Notes: generated from the letters alone by a model not told the origin. A DNA stretch of 64,000 nucleotides from JAAXHH01 sp965248395 (GCA_965248395.1 OZ252103.1:3472001-3536000), one strand, 5' to 3'; counted from the stretch's first letter, positions 1-9,001 are shown. Translations and numbers: made by a program.

Positions 1-20
1 ATTGCAGACAGGAGCACGGA

Positions 21-1079
21 ATGTCCGAAAAGAAACGTTGCCTGATGGTCGGCGCCGGCGGCATGGCCGGCGGCTGGATACGCAGTTTTTATCCCGGTTT
101 CAACGATCGGCACGTAATCGTGGCCCTGGTGGACATCAACGCCGAAGTACTGCACAGCGCCGGGGACTTCCTCGAGCTGCCCCGGAACCAAAAGTACACG
201 GACATGGAGACCGCCTTCGGAGAAGTGGACGCGGACTACTGCACGATCGTCATTCCCCCGGCCATTCACAAGGACGCGGTGATGCTGGCTGTGGACCGGA
301 AGATGGACATACTGAGCGAAAAACCGATTGCCGATACATGGTCTGCGTGCGTAGATATATACAATGCGGTTTCGAAGGCCGGCCTGAAGATGCACGTGAT
401 ACAGAACTATCTCTACTCCCGCCGCATGCTGACCATGCGGCGGGAGTAGCGGGACGGAGAGTTCGGGCGAATCAACTACATCCAGGGGCGCTTTGCCGCG
501 GACTACCGGGAGTACGGCGCCTGGGGCGCCTTCCGATATGACATACCCCACACCCTGCTCGTGGAAGGCGCGGTGCATCACTTTGACATGATGAGGAATC
601 TATCGGGGGGAGACTGCAGGACGATCGCCGGATGGGAGTGGAACCGGCCGTGGAGCAGTTTCCAGGGGGACTGCTGCGCCATGTACCTGATGGACATGAC
701 CAATGGTGTGAAGGCGGCCTACGAGGGATCCTGCCTGGGCGCGGCAGAACAGAACAGCTGGCACCAGGAGTATTACCGGGCCGAGTGCGAAGGCGGCGCC
801 GTCGCCATCGGCAAAGACGGCGTAACGCGAATTTACCGGCACACGCCCGGGACCGGAATGCGCGTCGAGGATGTAAAGCCTGTCGTGCCGGAATATGACG
901 GGCACCGGTGGTTGATCAACGAGTTTCTTGAGTGGCTCGATGGCGGTCCGGCTCCCGATACCCGCCTGGAACAGAACATTAAGAGTGTCGCCATGGTCTT
1001 TAGCGCCATCGAAGCATCCCGCACCGGTACCGCCGTCAACGTGGAGGAGATGGTCGATTCGGTTGTTCAGGCCGAATAG
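21..1079 (+). pseudogene. Gfo/Idh/MocA-family oxidoreductase, interrupted by an in-frame TAG
   Basis: Two reading frames (21-449 and 450-1079) lie in one frame, separated only by TAG at 447-449. The first holds the Rossmann start with a GAGGMAGG glycine motif, an acidic DIN at the end of the second strand, and the EKPIADT motif typical of Gfo/Idh/MocA dehydrogenases. The second continues the C-terminal alpha/beta domain (GRINYIQGRF, then EGAVHHFDMM), so the full product would be about 352 residues, normal for the family. Such enzymes oxidise or reduce sugars and cyclitols with NAD(P). A Shine-Dalgarno-like CAGGAG precedes ATG 21. A GTG at 561 could start the second half but would lack the cofactor domain. 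I infer a nonsense mutation or base-call error; substrate is unknown. Confidence 0.75.
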
Positions 1080-1102
1080 GGAGGAAACAGGGGTTACCAT
1101 TC

Positions 1103-2338
1103 ATGCAGAATCACAAACCTGCGTTTATCGATGCTTTCCTTAGACTGGAATCCGCCAGCGGTATCCTGCTGATGCTCGCTACGGCGCTGGCCCTGGTGGT
1201 TGCGAACTCGTTCCTGGAACCGCTCTACCACCTCCTGTTTAACATGCCGATACAGATCCAGATCGGCGCCCTGGATATCAATAAACCGCTTCTCCTCTGG
1301 ATCAACGACGGTCTGATGACCGTCTTTTTCTTCCTCGTGGGCCTGGAACTGAAGCGTGAGTTCCTCGAGGGAGAATTGTCGAACCGGAGAAACATCATCC
1401 TGCCGGGCGTGGGAGCCATCGGCGGCATGTTGGCACCGGCGCTGATCTATCTACTTTTTAACAGCGGCGATCCCGCGGCCGTCCGCGGATGGGCCGTCCC
1501 GGTCGCCACGGACATCGCATTCACGCTGGGGGTGCTGACGCTGCTCGGTTCCCGCGTGCCCATTTCGATCAAGGTCTTCCTGACCTCGCTGGCCATACTG
1601 GACGACATCGGCGCCATACTGATCATCGCGCTGTTCTACACATCGGACATATCTACCACAGCCCTCATGGTCGCGGGCCTCTGCATTCTCGTCCTGATCC
1701 TCCTCAACAAGTTCAACCACGTCTCGCACAGTTCATACATGCTCGTAGGCCTGGTGTTGTGGATCGCGCTGTTGAAATCGGGCATCCACGCGACACTTGC
1801 CGGGGTTATCCTGGCGGTTTTCATTCCGATGCAATCCAAGAAGGATCCGGACGTCTCGCCCCTTAAAGTCCTCGAACACGATCTGCACACCGTGGTGGCC
1901 TTTTTCATTCTACCCGTTTTCGCCTTTGCCAACTCCGGGGTTATTATAAGCGGCATTACGGCCGAACAGGTGTTTCACAACGTGCCCGTCGGGGTCGCGC
2001 TTGGTCTGTTCCTGGGGAAACAGATCGGCATCTTCGCGCTCTGCTGGCTGTTCATTAAAATGAAGGTGACTGCCCTGCCCAACGGAATGACCTGGTCCGG
2101 CCTATACGGGGCAAGCGTCCTGTGCGGGATAGGGTTTACCATGAGCCTGTTCATCGGGTCCCTCGCGTTCGGCGACGTGCATACGGACTTTGACGAAAGG
2201 CTGGGGATCATCGTGGGATCGCTGGCTTCCGGGGTTCTGGGCTACGCGATTCTGCGCGCCAGCCTGGGTCCGGGCGAACCTGTAAAAACGAAAGAGAAAA
2301 CGACCGCGAGGCCACCCGAGGTCGTAGCGGGTTCCTGA
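1103..2338 (+). CDS. nhaA: Na+/H+ antiporter NhaA
   Basis: This 411-residue polytopic inner-membrane protein is recognised as NhaA, which exports Na+ in exchange for H+ and controls internal pH and sodium. The transport-site signature is present: ATDIAF with Asp137 and AILDDIGA with the Asp167-Asp168 pair, matching the family's essential aspartates (Asp133, Asp163, Asp164 in E. coli). Hydrophobic segments run almost throughout, and FTMSLFIGSLAF near the C terminus is also typical. Length is close to the family norm, with a short basic C-terminal tail. A GGGG stretch lies about nine bases before ATG. It starts 23 bp after the broken oxidoreductase and converges with the PLP enzyme that ends at 2404. 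Confidence 0.95.
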   Translation: MQNHKPAFIDAFLRLESASGILLMLATALALVVANSFLEPLYHLLFNMPIQIQIGALDINKPLLLWINDGLMTVFFFLVGLELKREFLEGELSNRRNIILPGVGAIGGMLAPALIYLLFNSGDPAAVRGWAVPVATDIAFTLGVLTLLGSRVPISIKVFLTSLAILDDIGAILIIALFYTSDISTTALMVAGLCILVLILLNKFNHVSHSSYMLVGLVLWIALLKSGIHATLAGVILAVFIPMQSKKDPDVSPLKVLEHDLHTVVAFFILPVFAFANSGVIISGITAEQVFHNVPVGVALGLFLGKQIGIFALCWLFIKMKVTALPNGMTWSGLYGASVLCGIGFTMSLFIGSLAFGDVHTDFDERLGIIVGSLASGVLGYAILRASLGPGEPVKTKEKTTARPPEVVAGS

Positions 2339-2403
2339 AGTATCCAATTCAGGCATTTCCAGAGAAGGCGTATCCCTTCGAGCGAAACCGAAGACTGACC
2401 GCG

Positions 2404-3558
2404 CTACGCCCCCTTCAGCGCCTGGTCCAGGTCGGCGATGATGTCGTCCGGATCTTCGAGGCCCACCGATACGCGTACCGAGAAGCCGTGTTCTGCGTCC
2501 TCCCCTGAAGGAAGTACCAGCGTCTCTACATCTCCCAGACTGTACCAGGGCTTGCACATCTGAAGACGGCTGATGAACGCGTCGAGGGAGACGCCGGGCC
2601 GCGAGAAAAACCGCATCATTCCTCCAAAACCGCGCAGGTACCCGGTCGCGATCTCGTGATTCGGGTGGGAAGGCAGCCCCAGGTAGCTGACGCGGGTAAC
2701 CTTCTCATTCCGTTCAAGGAACTCCGCCACCTGTTTAGCGCTGGAACAGTGGCGCTCCATGCGGAACGCCAGCGTCTTGAGTCCCCGGTGCACGAGGTAG
2801 GCGTTCATGGGAGCGAGTATCCCACCCATGAGAATCCGCATGTAATGGATCTGCGCACGGACCTCTTCGTCGCGCCCGACCACGACTCCGGCCAGGGCGT
2901 CCCCATGGCCGGCCATGTACTTGGTCATGGCATGGAGGACCACGTCGGCGCCAAATTGCAGGGGCCGCAGCAGGTAGGGCGACAGGAAGGTGTTGTCGAC
3001 CACGGCGAGCGCGCCGGTTTCATGGGCGAGGTTAATGGCACGTTTCAGGTCGATGAATTCCATCGAATGGGCATATGGTTCGAAATAGACCATCCGGGTC
3101 GGCTGTTCAAGGGCGGCCGAAAGGGCGTCCAGGTCGCACATGTTGACCTGTTCGACGTCGACTCCCCACTTCACGGGTAGTACTTCCTTGAAGAACATGC
3201 TGGTCCCGGCGTACACCGTCTCGTGACCGACGACCCGGTCACCGCTTTTTAGCAACCCGAAAAGAGTCTGGCTGATCGCCGCCATGCCGCACGAGGTGGC
3301 CTGGGCCCACTCGGCGCCTTCGAGTATCCGTACCTGTTCTTCGAGCGCCCCGCCGGTGGGACCGCCGGCCCGGTCCAGACCCCGACCGTAAGAGTTTGTC
3401 CCTTCGAAGCCCTCGCGATAATTGGTATTCCCCTGGTAAATCGGAACGGCGGAAGACGTGCCATGGTAGCCGCCATGGATAGCGTCTGTCGTAAAATCCC
3501 GGTTCTCCGGAGACTGGTAGTCATCGGCGGCGAACCGCAGTTCATGGTCGTTGGACAT
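2404..3558 (-). CDS. Cys/Met metabolism PLP-dependent enzyme (cystathionine gamma-synthase/lyase family)
   Basis: The protein belongs to the fold-type I PLP family that includes cystathionine gamma-synthase, cystathionine lyases and methionine gamma-lyase, cytosolic enzymes of trans-sulfuration and methionine metabolism. Visible marks are TSCGMAAI in the cofactor phosphate-binding region, VVDNTFLSPY with the PLP-nitrogen aspartate, and HAMTKYMAGHGD, whose lysine (about residue 213) should form the Schiff base. I chose the start at 3558 (384 residues) because GAAAGGGAAA precedes this ATG; an upstream ATG at 3615 would add 19 residues of unlikely sequence. Exact reaction (synthase, lyase or sulfhydrylase) cannot be settled by eye. 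It is monocistronic and convergent with nhaA. Confidence 0.85.
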   Translation of the reverse strand: MSNDHELRFAADDYQSPENRDFTTDAIHGGYHGTSSAVPIYQGNTNYREGFEGTNSYGRGLDRAGGPTGGALEEQVRILEGAEWAQATSCGMAAISQTLFGLLKSGDRVVGHETVYAGTSMFFKEVLPVKWGVDVEQVNMCDLDALSAALEQPTRMVYFEPYAHSMEFIDLKRAINLAHETGALAVVDNTFLSPYLLRPLQFGADVVLHAMTKYMAGHGDALAGVVVGRDEEVRAQIHYMRILMGGILAPMNAYLVHRGLKTLAFRMERHCSSAKQVAEFLERNEKVTRVSYLGLPSHPNHEIATGYLRGFGGMMRFFSRPGVSLDAFISRLQMCKPWYSLGDVETLVLPSGEDAEHGFSVRVSVGLEDPDDIIADLDQALKGA

Positions 3559-3838
3559 GGCGGGTTTCCCTTTCAGATAGGTTCCGGAATAGGCAGGATG
3601 AATAACAGATTCCACATTCCAGTTAGGACTAAATTCTTATTGTCGGGACAAGTTGAAGGTAAGTATCCGCCAAACCGGGTCAAGTTCTATGCGTCTGTAT
3701 TTCTCAGCGATATAGACTTTACAATACCCTTGTTCATTCATCCAGTAATAGGTTTGTTTTTTCGAATCAGGACGTGAAGACATCGTTGATCTGGTAGACT
3801 ATTGTGGAGACCAAAACAGTAGTACTGGAGCGTGTATA

Positions 3839-4864
3839 TTGAAGCGCAGGGAATCCAGATCGGTTATTGCGTCCCTCCTGGCAAGTGCCGGCATCAAGCA
3901 AACCGTACGATGTGTTGAGCCGATCAACGAAGGTGTAACCAATCGGACGCGTTTGGTCACGCTTCAGGACGGTCCTCGGTACATACTACGCGAATACCAG
4001 TGGCCTCACCCGTCACCCGATGATCTGCACAGACACGAAAAAGAGCAATACCTGCACGAACTGCTTTTAAAAAACGACGTACCTGTGCCCTCGATAATCG
4101 CAACATACGAGGATGAGAACACGCGTGCTGCACTAATGGAATTCAAGCCAGGGATTCTTCTGGGAGACATCGTAAGCACACTAGACGATGACGAGTGTGC
4201 CCGGGCCTGGAGGGCGACCGGAGTTGCGTAGCGTAAGGCTCACTTGATCCGCTTGCCTGAAGAACGTCCAGGAGTAATCGTCGGGGAACGAGTCCAACCC
4301 TTTGAAGAGGGTTCCTGGGGCGATTTTCAATTTCATCAGGTCCTGTTACATGCAGAAAGCCTGCGCAAGCGGGGGAAGGGAATCCGAATTGATATATCGA
4401 ATTTGGAGAACGTGCTAGCACTGGCGGTACCCAAACTGAATGCATCGTCAGCGGTCCTGTTGCACAACGATCCTCACCCCTGGAACGTGCTTGTTCACAG
4501 AGAAAACGGGCAATGGACCTGTTCCGCCTGGCTGGACTGGGAATACGCGTGGTCGGGAGATCCGGTATGGGATCTGGTGCGCATGGACCTGTTTCGAATG
4601 AAACCGATTGGACCCACGCCGGCCGCTTTCTACGAAGGATACGGATCCGTTCCGAGTGAACCCAATCGGAGTATCTACGAACTGTCGATCTACCTGTGGA
4701 TGGCCAACCAATACCTGGACGGGGAGGGGGAGGAAAGGGCGCTCATGCCCACCTACGAAGCTGCGCTGGACTACCTGGAACACATCGATGATTCGTTAGA
4801 GAAGATCCGTGCGGAGTGTAGTACATTGAATCGCTTTCAGGCTTTTTCCAACACGGCAATGTAA
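3839..4864 (+). pseudogene. Aminoglycoside-phosphotransferase-like (APH/choline kinase fold) gene with in-frame TAG
   Basis: Frames 3839-4231 and 4244-4864 are the same frame, divided by TAG at 4229-4231; reading through the stop gives about 341 residues, a normal APH-family length. The N-terminal part has kinase-lobe features (YILREYQWPHP, then EFKPGI). The C-terminal part has HNDPHPWNVL, equivalent to the HGDxHxxN catalytic loop, and LDWEYAWSGDPVWDL, equivalent to the metal-binding D motif. The family phosphorylates aminoglycosides, choline, homoserine or other small alcohols, so no substrate is claimed. The start is TTG 3839 with GGAG upstream. The second half alone would lack the ATP-binding lobe. 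Its last 28 bases overlap the convergent methyltransferase gene. Confidence 0.72.
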
Positions 4865-5559
4865 CCGGGGCCGGGAGTGTCTATGTAAGTCCCGACTTGC
4901 CAGCCAGTTCCTTCGAGAATCTGCTTCATTTCCACTTTTGACACGTAGAGATATTCAAACCAGGGTGTATTGAGATTCTTATAACGAATTCGGATGCATA
5001 TCTGCCCGCTCAATCTCCCTCGTTCTCTGTTTCTTCTATGGTACTCCTTGTGACAGTTCTCCGAAGTTTGATGGGGGTCCTTTGTTTCTGCTATGATTCT
5101 GGCCGAGGGACTGGTCATGCTGTGGAATTGTTTGAGCAGCCGTTTCGCACTCTTGCCATCTCCAAAAATGCCGAAGTTGTTTCCCAACATTAAAATGGTA
5201 TCAAAGGTCCCCAAAGTTGGATCTACTTCCGTAACCGACATCACCTTCCCGTCTCGCAGACCCCTTCGTTGCGCGACCTGGATCGCGGGAGGTGAAATAT
5301 CAATGGCCAAGACGCTGTGCCCCTGGTTCTGACAGTAGATCGAGTGGGAGCCGGCACCACATCCAACATCAAGTACTTTACCGTTTACGTATTGTATCGC
5401 CGACCTTTGATGAGAGGGCCAATCTTCGGGGGAGGTAAAATACCGGCTTCCATCGCCTATTCTAATGAAGCCGTCGTCTCGCTCGATGATTTCCAACGTG
5501 TCTTCCATGCGATGGCAACTTACAAGAAACTGTCCAAAGGTGTCTTGAGTTTCGATCAC
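4837..5559 (-). CDS. Class I SAM-dependent methyltransferase
   Basis: A 240-residue cytosolic protein with the class I methyltransferase Rossmann motifs: VLDVGCGAGSHS (motif I, SAM glycine loop), then VLAIDIS (acidic residue for the ribose), and DTILMLGNNFGIFG, matching motif IV. The C-terminal strand part ends GPGYIAVLEKA. The substrate is unknown; small-molecule methylation is the usual role of such stand-alone proteins. The 3' end overlaps the convergent phosphotransferase by 28 bp, so the two messages are antisense at their ends. The start ATG at 5559 lies at the edge of an AT-richer 360-bp gap. Confidence 0.82.
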   Translation of the reverse strand: MIETQDTFGQFLVSCHRMEDTLEIIERDDGFIRIGDGSRYFTSPEDWPSHQRSAIQYVNGKVLDVGCGAGSHSIYCQNQGHSVLAIDISPPAIQVAQRRGLRDGKVMSVTEVDPTLGTFDTILMLGNNFGIFGDGKSAKRLLKQFHSMTSPSARIIAETKDPHQTSENCHKEYHRRNRERGRLSGQICIRIRYKNLNTPWFEYLYVSKVEMKQILEGTGWQVGTYIDTPGPGYIAVLEKA

Positions 5560-5919
5560 TGCACGACCACCAGAAAATAGAGAAACGGTTTACTATGAGG
5601 AGGCCGTGCTTCTATGAGTTGCACCTGGCCAGATTCCTTGTTTGTTACACCGGCGCTTCTATATATATCGTTCCGCCGCAGCTGGACACGATCCCATTTT
5701 TTTGCCTGATAAGTGTAACGCAATTCCCAGTTCAGGTCAACGTTTTAATGCACATTTAGTGCACACTTTTATGCATTTTATGCACAGGGATCACGTTTGC
5801 AAGAAGGAGACCGAATCTCAGGTGTAGTCAGGCGGATTCAAGTTACATTAGTTGCGTTATCAATAACAAAGTGTGCAGGAAACCTAGAATATCAAAGTCA
5901 CCTTTGAAAGGATAGAAAC
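5560..5919. other. Non-coding gap, AT-richer, with a cluster of TGCA sites
   Basis: This divergent gap between the methyltransferase and the VOC gene shows no convincing coding frame. At 5749-5784 TGCA occurs four times at 9-12-bp spacing, arranged as two small inverted repeats (TGCAC ATTTA GTGCA, then TGCAT TTT ATGCA). That is compatible with a regulator-binding site but unproven. At 5668-5704 an imperfect stem precedes a run of T; no plus-strand gene ends close to it. Confidence 0.4.
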
Positions 5920-6339
5920 ATGAAGATCAGACATCTCTCCATCACGGCGAAAAACCCGGAAAAAGCCGTCACGATCATGGCGGAATTGACAGGCGGGACC
6001 GCTAGTCCCTTCCCATCCAAGACCATGGAAGGTGCTTGGGCGTGTGTCTGGGATAAGCAGGCGAGCGAACTGATTGAGTTTATTCCGAAAAACTATCTGC
6101 TCGTTCCCGGCAAATATGCGGCCGAGTACAGGATGTTCGAAGTCGAACAGAACTTCAATTCGACCCATTTCCTGCTGGAGACAGCACAAAGCCTCGACCA
6201 TTTGAAAACGGTGACAGACGCATATGGCCTGCAACATCGTTTCCGGCCGAGGCTTGGTGGCCCGCTTTACGAGGTATGGTTGGAAACTCAGATTCTGACT
6301 GAATTCGTTTCCGACGAGATCAGAAACCTCAGAAGCTGA
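5920..6339 (+). CDS. VOC (glyoxalase/bleomycin-resistance fold)-like protein
   Basis: This 139-residue protein starts MKIRHLSITAKNPEKA, the typical beta-alpha opening of vicinal oxygen chelate modules. It contains a HFLLETAQSLD segment and ends with a strand near LYEVWLETQILTEFV, compatible with paired VOC half-modules. VOC proteins are small metal enzymes or binders acting on glyoxal adducts, catechols or drugs. I cannot name a substrate, and the metal ligands are not all clear. AAAGGA lies seven bases before ATG. It converges with the redoxin gene ending at 6381, separated by 41 bp. Confidence 0.65.
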   Translation: MKIRHLSITAKNPEKAVTIMAELTGGTASPFPSKTMEGAWACVWDKQASELIEFIPKNYLLVPGKYAAEYRMFEVEQNFNSTHFLLETAQSLDHLKTVTDAYGLQHRFRPRLGGPLYEVWLETQILTEFVSDEIRNLRS

Positions 6340-6380
6340 TTATAACTTCAGAACCGTCTGACTGCAACACCATTACCTGA

Positions 6381-6956
6381 CTATCCGGAAATCATGCCCA
6401 GGATCTCTACCAGGTGGTCGGTCGACGGCCGGTCGAAGGGATCGGAACCCACGTACTTGAACCGAAGTACGCCTTCCTTGTCGATGATGAAGGCGGTGGG
6501 AGAAACCTCTTCTCCCTTTTCGGTCGGTTTCTTGATCTTGAACTTGGTGGGTATGGTCCGATCTGGGTCGGCGAGTACGGGAAAGGAGAGTTCCTCCCGT
6601 GTGACTTTCGACTTGGCGACGAAATCCCTGGTCTGTTCGAGATCTTCGGGATTGATGAAGAGAAGTTCCGTGTCCAGTTCTGCTATGCGTTCGTACTCGG
6701 TTTGCAACTGCCCCAGTTGCCGTAAGCAAAGGGGTCACCAGTAGCCTATCCAGCCGCGGTCGACGACCACCAGTATGTTTTTCCTGCCCTTGAAATCGGC
6801 GAAGTTGACGGTCTCGCCGTTCACATCCTGCAGGCTGAACTCCGGGGTCGGCTGGCCTACCCTCGGAGCTAGGTTCCTCGGTTGTGCGTCTGCGGATTCC
6901 GCCAGCAGGCCGATCAGCGCCAGGGCGAAAATCGAACGCAACAGTACGTGTATCAT
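6381..6956 (-). CDS. Candidate selenoprotein: exported redoxin (peroxiredoxin/TlpA-like) with TGA-encoded Sec74
   Basis: The gene is one frame broken only by TGA at 6737-6735. Reading TGA as selenocysteine gives 191 residues with GYWUPLCLRQL, exactly where peroxiredoxin/TlpA-like proteins carry WCPxC; Sec would replace the first, reactive Cys and leave Cys77. The thioredoxin fold continues normally: TELLFINPED, then FPVLADPDRTI, and SPTAFIIDKEGVLRFKYVG. The N terminus is a signal peptide ending ADAQ, so the product should work in the periplasm as a thiol/selenol reductase or peroxidase. A hairpin 15 bases after the TGA fits a bacterial SECIS. The start at 6956 follows GGGAGG; an ATG at 6983 would add nine residues. 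If Sec is not decoded, the product would be a 73-residue stub. Confidence 0.8.
6705..6719 (-). promoter_or_regulatory. Candidate bacterial SECIS hairpin in the selenoprotein message
   Basis: On the minus strand CAACTG-GGG-CAGTTG forms a perfect six-pair stem with a GGG loop. The loop begins 22 bases after the TGA. Bacterial SECIS elements recognised by SelB place a small loop, with G among its first two bases, about 16-37 bases downstream of the UGA, so both position and loop fit. A CGG before the stem can also pair with CCG after a four-base bulge. The sequence lies inside the open reading frame, as expected in bacteria. Confidence 0.7.
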
Positions 6957-7094
6957 GTGGATCCCTCCCTTGTTCCGTAGCAATTCACTTGCGTTTTGTA
7001 TCGGTTAATATAACCTACCCCGATGCGCCTGTGAACTTCAATTTTAATGTAACACGTATTTTGTTCCACAACGATATCGAGGAGCCGATTACAC

Positions 7095-7886
7095 ATGAAA
7101 CCGGGCATTACCCAACTCTGTCTCAACCGCCAGGATCTTGAACACGACCTTACGAAGGCCAGGGAACTGGGCTATGAGGCCATTGAACTGGTTTTCTCCG
7201 ATGACGGATCACCGAACATAGACTCCTCGACAACGGAAATCGCCGCGGTCGGGGACGCCTGCAGGGTTCATGGACTCGAACTGTGTTCCATAATCGCCAT
7301 CCGCCGGGATGCCGGTTCACTGCTATCGCCCTCGGCGGACGAACGGGCCAAACGAGTAGCCATCTTGCAACGGGGCTTTGAAATAGCCGAGATACTGGGC
7401 GTGGACGCCCTCCTCCTTCATCCGGGAGCGCTCGATCCTAAAAGTTCCTACGGAACGACCTGGAACAACTTTAGAGATGCCCTGCGCGGCCTCGCCCCCG
7501 ATGCGGAACGCCGCGGAACCCGGATCGGCATCGAGAACGTGTGGAATCAGTTCATGCTGAGTCCCGGGGAAGCGCGCCAACTCGTCGACGAGGTCGGATC
7601 ACCCGCCGTCGGCATCTACCTGGATACCGCCAACATGATCCTCTACGGCTACCCGGACATGTGGATTCGGGAACTCGGAAACCGGATCTTCAAGGTGCAC
7701 GTAAAGGATTTCCGTCGCGGTGAAGGCGCGTGGGTACAGTTGATGGACGGCGACACGGACTGGCCGGCGGTCATGGCCGAACTGCGTGGTATTGGTTTCG
7801 ACGGCGCACTGGTCAGCGAGGTCGGCGGCGATGACGCCACCATGCGGGAGACGGCCGAGCGCATCCGCCGGATTATCACCCTTTAG
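7095..7886 (+). CDS. Sugar phosphate isomerase/epimerase (AP-endonuclease-2-like TIM barrel)
   Basis: This 263-residue protein is a xylose-isomerase-like TIM barrel. Metal-binding signatures are visible: GIENVWNQF (Glu), VGIYLDTANM (Asp), KVHVKDFRR (His) and ALVSEVGG (Glu). Family members isomerise or epimerise keto-sugars or inositol derivatives, usually in catabolic clusters alongside Gfo/Idh/MocA dehydrogenases such as the one at the left edge of the window. No signal peptide is seen, so it is cytosolic. GAGGAG lies ten bases upstream of ATG. It converges with the MltB-type gene; only 24 bp separate them. Confidence 0.87.
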   Translation: MKPGITQLCLNRQDLEHDLTKARELGYEAIELVFSDDGSPNIDSSTTEIAAVGDACRVHGLELCSIIAIRRDAGSLLSPSADERAKRVAILQRGFEIAEILGVDALLLHPGALDPKSSYGTTWNNFRDALRGLAPDAERRGTRIGIENVWNQFMLSPGEARQLVDEVGSPAVGIYLDTANMILYGYPDMWIRELGNRIFKVHVKDFRRGEGAWVQLMDGDTDWPAVMAELRGIGFDGALVSEVGGDDATMRETAERIRRIITL

Positions 7887-7910
7887 ATTCAGACGGCAAT
7901 GGGCCAGCGC

Positions 7911-8906
7911 CTATCGCGATGCCGAAATGGCATCGGCGTACTTGATCACGCCGTTGACGTACGAGGTGATGGGATTGTAACTGAAGATGGCTTTCCGCCT
8001 GGCGGAGTCGTCCTTAGCGTACTTCCCGCGTTCCTTGAGGTACCGGGCCACACTCATCACGGCGTCGGGCCACGAATGAAGATCTATCGTACCGTCACCG
8101 TCGCCATCGGCGGCGTGGGGCATGCTGGCCGGCATGAACTGGGGGTATCCAATAGCCCCTGCCCACGAGCCGTGGAGGGACAACGGGTCGACGCCCGCCG
8201 CCTTGGACTGCCGTAGCAAGGCCACCAGGTTGCCGACGCACCGTCGGCGTATTTTGGCAAAGCGTTCTTCCTGCGTGCTGGCTACCCCCGCGTTGGCCAG
8301 GGGATCAGCCTCTCCGTTTGCCGTAATCCGTCGAACCGCTTCCTGCTGCGCCTCTTCCATGTACAACAACTGGGCGACCAGGACGTTGAACACGCGGTAA
8401 TTACCTGTAAATTCGCCCAGACCGGATTCCCACATCAGGATGGATACGATATCCTTTGCGGCCACGCCGTATTTCTGTTCCGCCGCATTCAGCAGCTCCT
8501 TCTTTTCCTCGAGAAAATCGACGCCCCGTCTCACCCTCTTTTCCGTAAGGAACACCCGGGAGAAATCCTCGTGTGCCTTGTTCTGAATCGAGACGCTGCG
8601 GGGCGTGGCCACCTTGATCAGTTGAGACGAGTATACCTGCCGGCTCTCGGGCCGGTCGAATAGTGCCAGGAACTCGGCTTCGGAAACAGGTGATCCCCCG
8701 CCGCTATTGGATGAGAGCCGTTTGACCAGGTCCGGAAGGAAGGACGCCGCCGGATGGGTTCGCGGCAGGTCGACGATCATCGACTTGCGCAGCTCCCAGG
8801 AATTGCTGTTCTGCGCTGCCGCCACGTCCGGCCGCACCCACGCCGCCGCTAACAAGGCGGTAAGGGCAGCGATCGAAAATGTAGTCCAGAAAGAGTTGTG
8901 CGCCAT
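7911..8906 (-). CDS. Lytic murein transglycosylase, MltB/SLT_2 type
   Basis: A 331-residue exported protein with a signal peptide (hydrophobic stretch to about residue 31, ending DVAAA). The MltB fold is marked by MWESGLGEFTGNYRVFN, where Glu160 is the expected catalytic acid, by GSWAGAIGYPQFMPASM, and by DGDGTIDLHSWPDAVMSVARYL. These enzymes cleave the MurNAc-GlcNAc bond in peptidoglycan to give 1,6-anhydro-muropeptides, which AnmK (present at 52.8-53.9 kb) recycles. There is no lipobox cysteine, so it should be a soluble periplasmic form. A family-typical C-terminal helix (YNPITSYVNGVIKYADAI) closes the domain. The gene is single and on the opposite strand to the sugar isomerase. Confidence 0.9.
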   Translation of the reverse strand: MAHNSFWTTFSIAALTALLAAAWVRPDVAAAQNSNSWELRKSMIVDLPRTHPAASFLPDLVKRLSSNSGGGSPVSEAEFLALFDRPESRQVYSSQLIKVATPRSVSIQNKAHEDFSRVFLTEKRVRRGVDFLEEKKELLNAAEQKYGVAAKDIVSILMWESGLGEFTGNYRVFNVLVAQLLYMEEAQQEAVRRITANGEADPLANAGVASTQEERFAKIRRRCVGNLVALLRQSKAAGVDPLSLHGSWAGAIGYPQFMPASMPHAADGDGDGTIDLHSWPDAVMSVARYLKERGKYAKDDSARRKAIFSYNPITSYVNGVIKYADAISASR

Positions 8907-8967
8907 GCCTATTCCCCATGTGTAAGGTGACCGGATCTTCCCTTTATTAACCGGATTCTACAGAGTG

Positions 8968-9001
8968 CTGTCAAGCGGATAATGCCCGTTGAACTTGACA
9001 G
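8968..9001. repeat. Perfect 8-bp inverted repeat upstream of the transglycosylase gene
   Basis: CTGTCAAG and CTTGACAG are separated by 18 bases in the 211-bp gap between two minus-strand genes. It may be an operator for the transglycosylase gene or part of a terminator for the propeller gene; there is no clear T-run, so no role is assigned. Confidence 0.3.

Noticed and set aside
447..4231. Pyrrolysine or reassigned TAG to explain the two TAG-split genes
   Set aside because: Neither family carries pyrrolysine, the sites are not catalytic, and many other genes here seem to end normally. A nonsense mutation or base error is simpler.
5668..5704. Rho-independent terminator with a T-run
   Set aside because: The stem is imperfect and no plus-strand gene ends nearby, so the resemblance is probably chance.
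5642..5827. A 61-codon plus-strand frame in the gap before the VOC gene
   Set aside because: No ribosome site, no protein-like pattern and an AT-rich promoter-like setting.
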